Positions 50,201 through 62,707 are shown, counted from the stretch's first letter. The stretch is 64,000 nucleotides of DNA from Cannabis sativa (GCF_029168945.1 NC_083605.1:34733280-34797279), one strand, 5' to 3'. The notes: generated from the letters alone by a model not told the origin. Numbers and translations: made by a program.

Positions 50201-51007
50201 GATTTATCAACTGATATTTTCATTATTTTAATGCCAAATAATCCAAACCTAACCCTAGTAGAATGCTATAAATAGATAGTGAAGGCTTTAGGAAATTTAC
50301 ACTTAACTTTCTACTTTTTCCTTCAGAGAAAAACCTGAGCCTTCTCTCTCTATACCTAGCCGCCACCTTATTCTCTTTCTTCTTCCTTGAAATTTCGAAA
50401 CCACTTAGTGATTAGAGTAGTGCCCACACATAGCAAGTGATACCTCAATCATAGTGAGGAAGATCGTGAAGAAAGACTTTCAGCAAGAAGGAGTTTCAAC
50501 ACTAAAGAAGGAGAGAAAGAGATCCAGGTTCAGATATTGATAATGCTCTGCTACAGAAAGGAATCAAGGGCTAGATATCTGAACGGAAGGAGTCATTATA
50601 TTCCGCTGCACCCAATGTAAGGTTTCTAATACTTTATATGTGTTTAATGTCATAATCGTTTTAGAAGTTCATATTTAGGGTGTTAATCAACATACTTGTG
50701 GGTAGATCTAAGATCTTGGTAAAATAATTTCCAACAATTATCATATCAGTAAAACCCTGTGTTTGATAAATCTAGGAATCTTTATTCACATAGTCATGTT
50801 TACTTTCCACTGTGTTGACAACACAATAAACAGGATCAAGTATGTGAAAAGGGTTTCAGATGAATTTATAAATCAAATAGACAAGAAATTGATAACATGA
50901 ACCAAAACATACACAAATGAATGAAAAATACTTCTGTATCTTTATTGATATTGAATAAAATCGGATTACATTGAAATGGAGTTTTATTTAGGGCATAAAA
51001 CCCAACA
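47225..51007 (-). repeat. Copia solo LTR in the LINE, itself split
   Basis: Complete LTR in two parts (47225-48830 and 50742-51007; about 1872 bp without the inner insertion). Perfect AGGAC duplications lie outside it (47220-47224 and 51008-51012). No internal region, so it is a solo LTR. The inner LTR (48831-50736) has the opposite orientation. Confidence 0.94.
48831..50736 (+). repeat. Copia solo LTR inside another Copia solo LTR (1906 bp)
   Basis: Begins TGTTGGGTTTTATGCCC and ends ATTTCCAACA. ATTAT duplications flank it (48826-48830 and 50737-50741), and removing the inner copy restores the sequence seen uninterrupted at 38310-38330. It is the youngest insertion at this locus. Contains a run of 13 C at 49826-49838. 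Confidence 0.95.
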
Positions 51008-52793
51008 AGGACACTCTCCCTCTTTAACTTGGCAAGGAATCCATTGGGAAAGAGAATTGCTTCCAAAAGGTCTAAGATACAAGATTTGTAGTGGGTTACA
51101 TGTTAGGAGTGATTTGGACCCTTGGATTCCATGTTATATGGATTTCAAGCCGATTAGCTATACTGGGTGTCCAAACCTTCTTGTATCGACATTCATGTGT
51201 CATACTATGGTGTGGAATATACCTCTTCTACAAGAGCATTTCACACAAATTGACACTGACAGAATCGTCACTATTCCATTAAGTTATTACCAATCTCATG
51301 ATCGACTTATATGGCATCATACCACCAATGTGATTTATTCTATAAAGTCTGGCTTTCATCTAGCAACTTCCATCTCAAAGACCAATGAAGAATCAACATC
51401 TGACAATTAGAAAGGATGGTGGAAATTTTTTTAGGCTTTGTAAATACCTCCAAAGGTGAAAATATTTACTTGGAAGGTCATTCAACAAGCATTGCCTGTC
51501 GCCACTGCCTTACACAAAAAGAAAGTTATCAATTAATGGTTTGCACAAGGTGTAAGAGTGCTTGGGAGTTAATAGAGCATGCTTTTATTCACATGTAAAC
51601 ATGCAAAATCAGTTTGGAAGTCAACAAAATTTAACATTGATTTCCATAGTGCTCATGGTATGTATAATTGTGACTACTTCATTCATCTCTCGACAACTAT
51701 GGATAAGGCTAATTTTGAACTCCTAATTTGTATAATGTAGAGCATTTGGAATGATAGAAATAAAGTACTTCATGGGGAAGTAAAACTTGATGCTTCTGCA
51801 CTAGCAACACAAGCAATCAATTATGAGGATAATTATAGATCTATACATCAAAAAGGTAAAGACATCTACAATGGCTCATTGTTGCACCAGCAACAAAATG
51901 TGACACCTGCTGCTATGCACCAGTAGCCAGCAAATCAACTTCCCTTGGATCGGCATCATCAGACATACCAACCTAAGCAGCTGTCCTCTTGCCAACAGAG
52001 CTTGTCATTCCCAAGATACATGCATCAACAACATACAACTGGTTTTGTATATCACCAGCAAACACACAATGCACAACTAGTAGCTGGTGCTGGTAATTAC
52101 ATAAGTTTAACAGATATTTCATTGTTGCACCAGCAACAAAATGTAGTACTTGTTGCTATGCACAAGAAACCATCAAATCCAATTCCCTTGGATCAACATC
52201 ATCATACATGCCAACTTGAGCAGATGATTTGTTACCAACAGAGCTTGTCATTCCCAGGACACATGCACCAGCAACATACAAATGTTTCTGTGCTGCACCA
52301 GCAAACACACGATGCACAACAGGCGACTGTTGCTGGTCACAACACAAGATTAACAGATATGACACCATGGCAGCCGCCAAACATAAATTGCTTTAAAATG
52401 AATGTACGTAGATGCGGCAGTGAATGACAAAGAAAAAGAATTGGAGCTGTGATTAGAAATCACAAAGGAAAAGTTGTGGTTGCATTATCCAAACCAGTAC
52501 AAGGTTGTTTTAGAAGTGATGAAATGGAAGCAAAGGCTCTATTCCACAGTCTTAATTGGGCTTTTCAACAACAACTCTCGATAATGCAAGTTGAAACAGA
52601 CGATTTGAGATTGTCTTCTGCTTTGACCTCTTCACACAAAGACTTATCTTGTTTTTCCGATTTAATTAATGATGTACGTTGTCTTTTGTCCTTTTTCCGT
52701 GAAATTACTGTCGCTCATGTTCGTAGGTATGCTAATCGAGCTGCCCACGGCTTAGTCAAGTATGCTCTAGGATTGGATGAAGACGTCTGTTAG
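51008..52793 (+). pseudogene. LINE ORF2, C-terminal part with Gln/His repeat and RNase H
   Basis: After the AGGAC duplication ORF2 continues with the post-RT region (GLRYKICSGLHVRSDLDPW), a zinc-finger RVT-like segment (51410-51600), a Gln/His-rich tandem repeat (51876-52361) and an RNase H domain (about 52380-52793). The RNase H has KMNV, EAKALFHSLNWA and VETDD, consistent with the D-E-D catalytic order, and AHVRRYANRAAHGL. A TGA or TAG interrupts it around 51408, 51926 and 52428. Plant LINEs with a C-terminal RNase H are known. Confidence 0.82.
51876..52361 (+). repeat. 243-bp in-frame tandem repeat, Gln/His-rich
   Basis: Two units start TCATTGTTGCACCAGCAACA at 51876 and 52119. The 243-bp period is 81 codons, and the frame is kept. 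Shared peptides include LLHQQQNV, QQSLSFP, MHQQHT, HQQTH and LTD. It separates the zinc-finger RVT region from RNase H. Confidence 0.9.
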
Positions 52794-52869
52794 ATGGGAG
52801 AAATTCTACATCCTATTTTCTCTATTGTTGTAAATTATCTTTGATTTATAATAATAGTGAAAATTTCTC

Positions 52870-52888
52870 AAAAAAAAATAAAAAAAAA
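52870..52888 (+). other. LINE poly(A) tail
   Basis: An A-run with one T, about 75 bp after the ORF2 stop. It marks the 3' end of the plus-strand LINE. Confidence 0.8.
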
Positions 52889-53136
52889 TTGAATGTTAAT
52901 GAATTTATTTAATACTTTAATTCATTGTTTCTAGATTGATAAACAAAGCACATGTAAAGCATGAGTTTTTATCTTTCTCTCAAATTTTATTGTATAATTT
53001 ATTGGAAAGCACATGCACGTGCAACGCACGTGAATTATGTGACTAGTTTTCTTAAACGTGTAACCTTTTAGAACTCCGACCCCAAGACGAGCAAAGTGGG
53101 GGAGTCAACTTCAACCTCGTCTCGCCTCTTATTTAC

Positions 53137-53822
53137 TAGGGTTGTATGTCAGTTGGTTTGGTAGGTTTATACTATATATATTTTAACCCAATGTAAATCT
53201 CGGGTTACAAAATTCTAAGTATAACCTGCCTAATTATAAAGAAATTGTAAACCGTCCGACGGATTGGTCAGTTTGGTCGGGTTAACCTGACCAACCCGAC
53301 GAAAAAGTTTTTTTTTTTTAAAGTTTTAAAGTCAAATAAAAAAGTATTTACTATAATCATTAATAGGAAGGAGTTCATAAAATGTATTACTCATCATTTT
53401 TATGCATACATATCATATATACATTTATGTGTTTACATATAATTATATATAAATAATCAAATATACTTTTAACAAAAACAATAATAGCATAAATTTTATA
53501 GTTTATTATACTTATATATATGCCGAAATAGATTATATGTTTTAGTACAATACAATTAGTACTACAAGCTACAATAGTAGATATATGCAAAAATAGAATA
53601 TATTATATATAATAGAAGTGAAATGTAAAAAAAAAAAAGAGGTAAACCCATAGTTGGGTTGGACGGGTTATTTTGGTTTAATTGGGTGGGTTGGACCTAT
53701 TTTCAGCCTGCCGAATTAACAGATTGGGCGGTTTATAATTTTATTGAGTTTTTTCGGTTTGTATTTTTTATCGATTTTTCAGTTTAGTTTGAGCGGTTTA
53801 CCAAAATTTATGGTCAACCCTA
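53137..53822. mobile_element. hAT-like non-autonomous element (686 bp)
   Basis: Terminal motifs TAGGGTTG (53137) and CAACCCTA (53822) are perfect inverted repeats. TTATTTAC and GTATTTAC (7 of 8 bases) flank it, consistent with an 8-bp target duplication of hAT elements. The interior has repeated GGGTTGG and CCAACCCG motifs and AT-rich DNA with no transposase. Confidence 0.72.
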
Positions 53823-53900
53823 GTATTTACTTCACAAAAAATTTCTTTCTCTTACGATTTTATCATTGATCTACAACTATTTTAAAAATTAATATTTAAA

Positions 53901-54265
53901 GGGTAAATACCATTTTAGACCCTGAGTTTTGCAAAAGTTACAGATTGGACCCTGTGTTTTGTTAAATGACAAAATGGACCCTATATTTTCTAAAATGGTA
54001 AAAATAGGACCCTTAGCTTAATTTTAGACAACTTTTTTTTTTAATACAACTAACTTGAAGACAATTCCTAATACGAACAGATACAAAAAATGTAAATAGT
54101 TTTGTCATAACACTTTTAGATTGGATTATAATTAAACTTTAAAAATCAATTCAGGGTCTTATTTGTACTATTTTAGAAAATACAGGGTCCATTTTGTCAT
54201 TTAACAAAGCACAGTGTCCAATTGGTAACTTTTGCAAATTACAGTGTCCAAAATAGTATTTACCC
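53901..54265. mobile_element. Mutator-like MITE with long inverted repeats (365 bp)
   Basis: The arms (about 53901-54011 and 54155-54265) are inverted repeats of about 110 bp with few differences, starting GGGTAAATAC. A perfect 9-bp duplication ATATTTAAA (53892-53900 and 54266-54274) is diagnostic of Mutator-like elements. The RNA would form a long hairpin. No gene. Confidence 0.85.
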
Positions 54266-54274
54266 ATATTTAAA

Positions 54275-54833
54275 TGAGTACTTTTTTTTTTTTTTTGAGA
54301 AAATAATGTTACGTAGCACTCTTTATTGCAATAATAAATAAAGATGAGAGTGTAGGTAGTTGTGGTATAGTGGCTTTAACGTTGACACAGGAGAAGTTGA
54401 CAAGTAACTAAACAGAATACCACATAGTATCACTTTACTTGGTATTGATTTACCATGAAAATAAATTTCCATAAATCACAAATTGATTAATTATGATCCC
54501 TTGTTAATCAATAAAAAACAGTTAACGAATAATAACCACAAGTGTCCAATTAAAAAAAAATTGTATAATTATCTTATCTCCAGATATTACAAAGAAACAA
54601 AAAGACCACAAATATAATCTAACGATAAATCACTCGAATTTTTATGTGGAAAATGAACAAAATGAATAGTTATGACTGCAAAAATGTTCTCCCCCATATA
54701 ACCTCATTCATAATTCATATCATTAATTAAACAACGAATTCAAAAAAATGCATGTAAAGAAGAAAAAAAAAATGATATTGGGATTGTTCTACTAATGTAT
54801 ATACAAGAACTAAGGGGACTAATATCAGTAGTA
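54275..54833. other. 3' flank of the phospholipase D gene
   Basis: About 560 bp of AT-rich DNA between the Mutator-like element and the PLD stop. The PLD 3' UTR must lie here, but I cannot place a polyadenylation site. No other gene is seen. Confidence 0.6.
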
Positions 54834-57800
54834 TCAGATAGTGAGATTCTCTTGAATGGCTACAAAAGTGCCAAGTATGTTTCCTCCAACATCTGGGAAA
54901 GTCTCACAGGCAGGAAGAGGTTTAACCTTACCTGTTTTATCAACTTCAACTGGATACTTTAGAAGATGACCCTTCATTTCTGTGGCCACTTCAGCTATGT
55001 ATTGGCCCCAATTCTGCTCACTCAAATACCTTACTCTTCTCACACATTCTACACTCTCTGGTCTCTTGAATCTTTCCTCAACACCACCTATGTGTTCTGC
55101 CCATAGTGACATTCTATATCCATATACCTATTACACCACCAAAAACAAAATACTTATACAACATTTAAGTTTGATAATCATGACATAATACTAATAAAGT
55201 TATTGGAAAGAGTCGAAGATTTTGGGAAATGAGTGCACTCATTTGAGAAAGTATTCAAGATGGTAGTTATTATTATTATTATTATTTGATTTATTGGACT
55301 CAGATAGCATCCTAAGATTCATGAGAGTGAATCTCATGATAATTTTTTTGACATAATGAATAAAAAGATTGAAAGATTTTAGCTTTTTATGATCAAAAGC
55401 TTTACCTGTCCATGTGGACTTGAGCCTTTCTTAGACCAAGTATGAAGAGGCTGATATGCACCCATTGCTATTTCAGTGTCTCTGGTTCCTTCCAAAGATC
55501 TTTGATTGATATTTGCAGATCCCATAAGCACATACTCATCATCAACTATCATTCCTTTTGAATGCACATAAATCATGAACCGGCGATTTTTTCGACTAAG
55601 TGCCTAAGTTAATCACCAAAAAAAAAAAAAGAAGATTGTTTTTAAGTAAATTGGAATTGATTAGAAGATGAGACAAACAGTAGTTTAGGATGAAAAGTGT
55701 AGTACTTGAGGAGTTTTTTCTGCACTTGTAGCTCCCATAATAGCAGTACTAGTATTAGTATCATCTGGGGCCTCACGGTTGCCTAAACAAAAGAAGTTCA
55801 AATAGTCCTGTGGCTCATATTTGTTCTCTTGTCCAACTTCTTTTAAGGCCTCATAGATCATTTCATACATCATTTCCATTGTCTTACGCTGGAGCAATCA
55901 AGGTTAAAAAAAAAAAACTATGTAAATAGATAGATATTTAGCCAAGTAGTTGGATCATATTGTTCTAAACCAAATGATTATTACCTGCCAAAACAGAATT
56001 CGTTGAACAGGGATGCTTGTAGGCGCACCTTCTGGCCACATTGGGACTACAATGTATGCAGCAAATCGCTCGTTTGCTTTGATTTTGTTAACAATTTTAA
56101 GAGCAATCTCTATTGGTATCAAATTGTTTGCACCTGCAATTAAACAACCACTTATAAAACTCATGTCTTTTCATGACAACTAAAGGGGCACAACACAAGT
56201 CTATTAATATGCAAAGTTTCTTACCCAAGTCTTTGTTGGAATTCCAATTGTATGATGAGCCAAGGAAGTATTGATTCTCTATGTAAATGAAATGTTGGGC
56301 AGAACGAATTGCCTTGACATAGGCTGTGTGTATACTCATGTCTATCAGCAAATTCTTCCCACATACCAAATTCTGTTAAGAGTGAAGAAAACATGTTAGT
56401 TGACCATATATTTACATAGCTGAAATAGGTATCCAAAAATTAATCTTGTCAAATTTATATCTCACCTTGTTAGTGGCTTCTTTTGGATCACTTGGAAATC
56501 CTTTGACTGAAGTAGAATCGATGGAACGAAAAATCTTCATTTGTTGAGAAGATAATTAGAACAGTTAGCACAGGAATGAATGAAATCAATGGCATGAAAA
56601 GATTTTTACCAATATTAATACATACCTGCACATTCCAAGATTCTGGATTCTTTTGGCTTTGGCTAGAAACTTCTTCCATAGAAACAAACTCGGGAATTCT
56701 TTCAAATCTAAGTAGCTGATCATCATATGATGATTTTAGAGAAAGTTTACTATGCTTTGAAGCTCTCAACCAACGCTCCTCGAAATTGGTAAGGATATCA
56801 TATGCTGCAGGGCCATCAATTTGGCAATGCAGATCATGCCAAGGTTCCCTTGGACAACCAACACCAGGCTCCTGTTTTGAGATTACAATGCAAAAATGGT
56901 AAGAGGATTCAATGTCCTTAATCTGAAAAAGCAAACTCTTAAACAACTTGATGCCTTGCTCTTCTGCAGAATTACCGCGAAATTGGGGTTATGAAAGTCA
57001 TCAGAGTGCACAGTCTTCAAAGTCCGGAAAAGGTGATGGTGTGGAGTATCATAGCGGCCTGTGCTAAGATCAAGTCCTCCAACAAAAGCCACAATCTTTC
57101 TTCTGTAATTACCTGCATCAGCATCTACAATTACTGTTTTCTGATGATGAGTGTAGATTGCTCCTACTTCCTGATAACAAGAGATTTCAAAAGCCAAACA
57201 AACACTTTGTTCAGAACATGACTAATAATGCCTTTTCAAAAAAAGAAAAACTTTGTTCATTAATTCTTCTATAAATTCATCACCTGCTTTTTTATCCAGC
57301 TATGTCCTTTCGCAGCCGAACGAGGGCAAAGCAAGACTTGGACAGAAGAGTTCTTGAAGAACCGGCGAGTATCTTCATCACAGGTTCCCATGACTCCATC
57401 CTAAATGTCATAAAAACCAATGAACATATCAGTATGCAAAAGAAAATTAGCATTAACATTATAATTTATATAGAAGGATTACCTTCCTAAAACCCAATAT
57501 GGTCCTAGAAGTTGGATCATCCCAAACTAGGAGCAGAACTCTCACACCTTCCTGTGACTTGGCTTTGAGAAGCTCCCCTAACATGCTTCCTGCTCCATTA
57601 TCATTGTTTCGAACCAGAGTAACTTTGTGAACCACAGACCATCCAACAATGTAAACCAAACGCCGAGCCTGACTAATTGCATTAAAGATATCACCCCAAC
57701 AACTCGAATGCTCATACCGAATCCCTCTATCAAGCTCAAAATTAGGAAGACCACAATCTTGTTCATGTGCATCCTGATAAAGGGTAACTTTCCCACCTTT

Positions 57801-58445
57801 CCTTGGAGGAAAATAAGTTCCAGGAACACCAAGATTCTCAGGACTTGACCCCAAACCACCTCGATAAAGGCTCACATTCTCCATTGGAGTGTACTGAATT
57901 GAAAGAGTCAAAACAGCTCCAGGCTTGCAGGGTTTCCCACTGTCACTAAGAATAGGAAAAACACCTTCAATTCTAACACCTGAGTATAATTGCTCAACTG
58001 GGATTCCCACAGCTCCAATCAACTGTGACCCCACAACATCATTATCCTTCACCACAAAGTGAACTTCAGCTGCTTTATGAGCTACAGGGATGTTAAAATG
58101 TTGATTCCAAACAGGGTTTTCGGAATTGGTTATCACAAAAGTTCTCCCAACCACAGCTCCTGATACGGAAACAGTCACATAAGGATCACTTGTTACCTTG
58201 CTGGACACATGGCCTTCAATTTTGGTCGATAGCTTTCCGAGTCTTCCAAACATGTCCCCTAGAGTCTTGTGAAACATGTCCATGTTAGGAAGATTCTTGG
58301 CCTCCATAATCCAAATATCCAAGTTCCCATGTAAGAGCATAACTCTCAAGGAATCCTTGCTGGTCTTAAACGGCAATTCTTGTTGACCTTGCCCATGACT
58401 TGAGCCTCCAAACGACATTGATCCAGCATATATAGAATGAGCCAT
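54834..58445 (-). CDS. PLD: Phospholipase D, C2-type, beta/gamma class
   Basis: Hydrolyses membrane phospholipids to phosphatidic acid and a free head group, at membranes, usually Ca2+-activated. Ten exons can be read with GT-AG introns: 58445-57483, 57400-57284, 57170-56976, 56871-56626, 56534-56466, 56372-56225, 56133-55985, 55888-55706, 55603-55406, 55127-54834. These give 853 residues, near the usual gamma-class length. A C2 domain (about 33-165) has the acidic Ca2+ loop motif TSDPYVTV and DNDVVG. HKD motif 1 is H369-Q-K371...D376 and HKD motif 2 is H704-S-K706...D711; both are intact, as is IYIENQYF (559-566). The short N-terminus ([18 protein letters not shown]) lacks the long Pro-rich leader of classical PLD-beta, so gamma is my first guess, though beta is possible. 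The start at 58445 fits family N-termini better than an in-frame ATG at 58505. The introns are short (82-278 bp). No frame break. Confidence 0.95.
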
Positions 58446-58620
58446 GTTTCTTACAATACACAGATTAAAATAAGAAAAAAAAATACACAAATCAAACTCC
58501 TGCAATAATAACTATTCAAGATTTTTCTTTTTCTGGGGTGAATGAAATGAGAAAAGAAAACCAGGTAGATGGGCAAAAGATTGAAGATTAGGATTGAAAT
58601 TGGCAATAATGAAAAATGAT
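58446..58620 (-). promoter_or_regulatory. PLD 5' UTR and proximal upstream region (unresolved)
   Basis: On the minus strand the ~110 bp before the start are pyrimidine-rich and include TTATTGCAG at about 58498-58506, a plausible splice acceptor, so a 5'-UTR intron is possible. No clear TATA box is evident. Confidence 0.35.
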
Positions 58621-61600
58621 TATAAATGAAAAATTGAATGAGTAAAAGAACGTGAGATAGAACTATAGTAGTGTAGATTAGATGGTTGGCTTGACCATGT
58701 ATGCAAATGGGATTGGTTAGTCTGACTAACCCAATAACAAAGAAGCTTTAATAATAAATAATGTTGAAAATGTGAATCTAGAACGATTAGGATACAACAC
58801 ATTAACACAACACAAGAAGTCTTTATTGAATTTGTAAGAAGAAATATAAAAGAATAAAAAACAAAGTAAAAAGTAGAATTTTGTCAACGCAAAATGCAAG
58901 GTTGAGAAACGTATAGCCACCGTTAAAGGATGAGATTCTAATAAACGTGTTGTGCTGTGATTGTCTAGTTTTATAGTCTTGTATATAAAATAATAGGATA
59001 TTATGTATTTGGATTGGGAAGGTTCCTTTGGCCCACTGAATAAATATAGTTAATTAGTTATGTATATCTTTGTTTCTTAGTCAAATTATGTGAATGGAGT
59101 CTCCAATGCTATTAAAGAGCCTAGTAAGCAAATAGGCAGGCCGCCGCCGGCGGAGGCTAGGAACTTCATATTGTTAAAGATTATATATTATGTAGGCCAT
59201 AACTACACAAGAATAGATTGAGAGATTTTGTATGAAAAATGTTTAATGCACTTTAGAGAAGTATAGAACATCTTACTATTTTACACTATCAGATCATTTC
59301 TGATATAAATTTTATGTTAAATTTAGCTAAAAAAAATAGTTAATGTTATATATATATATATATTTTTTTTTTGACGCGTAGTTAATGTTATATTTGATCT
59401 AAAGTAAAATAAACTTTTTTTATGGTAAAAAATTAATAAAACATTACATTTTTATTTTGAATATATAAAAACCATATTAAATTTATAAATAAAAATATAA
59501 AAAGTTTTTTTTGCTTAACAAAAATATAAAAACTTATTAATTGCAATAATGAATGATAATAGAGTAAATAAAAAAATATATTTTATTGTGGTTTAAAATT
59601 TCACTTATTTTATATTTTATCTTAAATTTGGTTAGTATATGTTAAATTTAGATCATATTATATAATACTATTAGAATTAAATTTTATGAACATCCGCAAA
59701 TACTTATATTTATATTTATAGCACTTTAAATACTTTATGGGTGAACAATATGTTTATTTGAATTGTAATTCATAATATTAAATAATTTATAATATCAACA
59801 TGTCATTCAATTGATGGAATAGAATTTAATATAGATTTTGTTTTGTTTTTCTCTTTTTTTTTTCCTTTTTTTTTTTTTTGATAGAGAGTTCAATATAGAT
59901 TTTAATTAGTAATCAATTTTGGTTTAGAGTCCATTACATGAGATGTGGATCTACCTTTTACATTCAATATTCGATCACGTGATACAATAGATTAAATTAG
60001 TTCACTTGATACAGTATAAAAATATATAAATACGGATCTACACCACCCAAAGGTAGACTAATGTTATTAAATGCACATCTTCATATCACTCCAAATAATT
60101 AATTATATGTAATATATACAGAGCAAATAAAGTGTTATGAGAGAAGAGTAATATTAATTACAACTTTCGAATATAATTATTTTGTTAATTTTCATGTTCA
60201 AAATTATACATTATAGTATTTTTTTTAATAAAAATATTTGTTATATTTACAGTATCATTTTAATAAATTTTTAAAATTTTTGAATAATTTATAATATTAA
60301 AAACAGAATTCCTGATATTCTAAATTGTCATATGTATTCAAATAACTTCAAACGTATTTTTTGTTACGGTAAATTATTTGAAATTTTTTAAAAATTTACA
60401 AAAATAAAATTATAAGAAGAGTAGTATAAAAAAAAAAAAATATTTCAATGTATATTTTCAAACACTAAATCAACTAAAATGTTGTAATATAACCGCAACA
60501 CTCGACTAATTAAGAAATGAAGGGCGTACATGCAGGAACGGAAGGTTGGAGATTAGCATGAGCAAAAAGAGAGAACACAATAATGTCACGCGCGCGAGTG
60601 GTGAGAGTTTTTAGACTGTTGGAGTGTATTCATGTGAATGTGATCCATTCAACAGAATCTCTATATTATAGTATCTATACAAATAATACAAGTAGATCAA
60701 TCCCGCCAATCGATGCAAAATCTTGATAATTCTTTTATCCCATTTATATATATTATATAATATAGGGTAAGTTTACAATCCATAAAGAGTGTTTAAGTAG
60801 ACCTATTTGTTTCAGCATACATGAGACTTTTCAGTTTAATTTTTTTTTTTTTATCGTGTAGGTTATAGTTATTTAGAATTACCTGTAAATTTTTAAAAAA
60901 AATTTAAGTAGTGTAAAATGACAAAATAAGATTTACATATTTGTTGCACACACGATTATTTTTCTTATATGTGTAATCACGTTAAACTATTAAACGCTCT
61001 CTTAGATGCTAAAATAAATAAAAATTCTACCAAAATAATCCTTGAAGGGAGTCTACTACAAATTTCCTATAATACATAATATTATATTATATTATATATA
61101 TTTTAAAACCATAAATTTTAAATATATCAATATTTAACGAGAAATATTAAAAGATATTAATCGTATTTAATGTTACTTATAATGTCATATAATTTACAGT
61201 AACTAAATATTGGGTCTCAGATTATTCAACTTAATAACTATATATTATGAAGTATCACTAACTATTTATAATGTGTCACATATAAATGATGATAAATATT
61301 ACTAGTACCTTATAAAAATGCTCATATTTAAAATATGAATATTGATATTGGGTACACTTGTTGCCCAGTAGCATCATAAGGTGATGTGTTGCAATTTATT
61401 AATCAACTATTATAATAGTTATTGAATTAAGATAATGAGATTTAATAGTAAGGGAGTCATTCCATTATTTTTATTTATTTAATTTATTAAATTTAGGAAA
61501 ATGAGAATTTGATTAAATAAGGGAGAAAAGAAAAGGAGAACTTCTCCCACCAATTTTCTAAAGAATGCCATTAAGGGTAATGACTTTTATTTATTTTTAT

Positions 61601-61736
61601 TTTATTTTTTAATAGTAAATTTATAATGATAATTTCATCTTTTAAAACATGTCTTACAAAATAACTACCATATACTATAATTTAACTCAAAAGGGTAATT
61701 TAGTCAAGTTAAGCTTTTCGATTACGTTTCCTATTA
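58621..61736. other. Gene-free upstream stretch
   Basis: AT-rich DNA with short open frames only, none with a domain. Short features: a GC-rich palindrome-like CCGCCGCCGGCGG near 59142, a TA tract at 59347-59365, and an inverted-repeat arm at 61508-61590. Confidence 0.7.
61508..61590 (+). repeat. Inverted-repeat arm, partner at 62032-62098
   Basis: AGGGAGAAAAGAAAAGGAGAA...GGGTAATGACTTTT here is inverted at 62032-62098, where the reverse strand reads AGGGAGAAAACAAAGAG...GGTAATGACTTT. It lies partly outside the Tourist-like element. Confidence 0.6.
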
Positions 61737-62350
61737 TGGCGCGTTTACCAAACTGTCATTGGAATCAGAATAATCAATGGGAGAAATGTATCGGTTTAAA
61801 ATAGAAAATAATCGGAAACAATATTTTATTATAATGTTTACTAAACTGTCCGGAAAGAAAAGCAGAAACATATTATTTTGTTTACATAACTAGGAAAGGT
61901 AATCGGAATGCTTTAATTTGACAAAACTGCCATTATTAGAACATGTAATTATTTTCTGTTTATAGATTTTTAAGGGGTATATTTGTCTTTTTTATTTTTA
62001 ATTAATAAAATTAAAATTAAAATAAATTAAGTAAGGAAAGGGAAAGTCATTACCTATAAAAATGGGGGAGAACCTTTCTCTTTGTTTTCTCCCTAATTTG
62101 TGTGGATCCCACTAGTTTCTCCATTTTCAAAATTTAGTAAACAGTTGTATGGGAATCAATACCATACCACATTCATTCTCATTCCCTTTAAGTAAACATA
62201 AGTAAACAAGATAAATCACTATCATTCTATTTCCAAGCAGTTTTAGTAAATAACATGTTACAAATATTGATTCTGATTATTCTTTATTTATTCTGTTATA
62301 TTTCTCCATTAAATTATTCTGATTCTGAATACTACATAGTAAACGTGCTA
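61737..62350. mobile_element. Tourist-like (PIF/Harbinger) MITE (614 bp)
   Basis: Imperfect terminal inverted repeats: the left end TGGCGCGTTTACC and the reverse of the right end TAGCACGTTTAC, each followed by similar ...AATCAGAATAAT. TTA duplications flank it (61734-61736, 62351-62353), the usual PIF/Harbinger site. No transposase. Confidence 0.62.
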
Positions 62351-62707
62351 TTAGTGGTAAGATTATTACTACTAAATATTGTACTGCATACAAGATCTAA
62401 ATATTGTACTAAATTTGATACACAAATAAATAAATAAATGTTATATTTGCTAAATATTGTGCTCCATTACATAATAACATTTTAAAATGTAAATTGTGAC
62501 AAAAATTAAAATATTACTAATGATCATCAATAAATTATATATTTTGAAAAATAGTTTATGGAAATATTGTAATTAAAAAATATATATGTTAAAGTTTATT
62601 ATTAATGATGAATGATAATATTGTAATTAAAAAAGATATATTTATTGCGTGTTAAATTTAGTACAATGCTATATTTTGCATTAAATTTAGTATAACTTTT
62701 AGCATGA

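Noticed and set aside
58445..58505. Upstream in-frame ATG extending PLD by 20 residues
   Set aside because: The extension is hydrophobic and unlike family N-termini; [14 protein letters not shown] fits the known start.
59139..59157. GC-rich CCGCCGCCGGCGG near 59142
   Set aside because: Short and isolated; too little to call a site.
62255..62437. 60-codon frame at the right end
   Set aside because: AT-rich, spans the Tourist-like element boundary, no domain.
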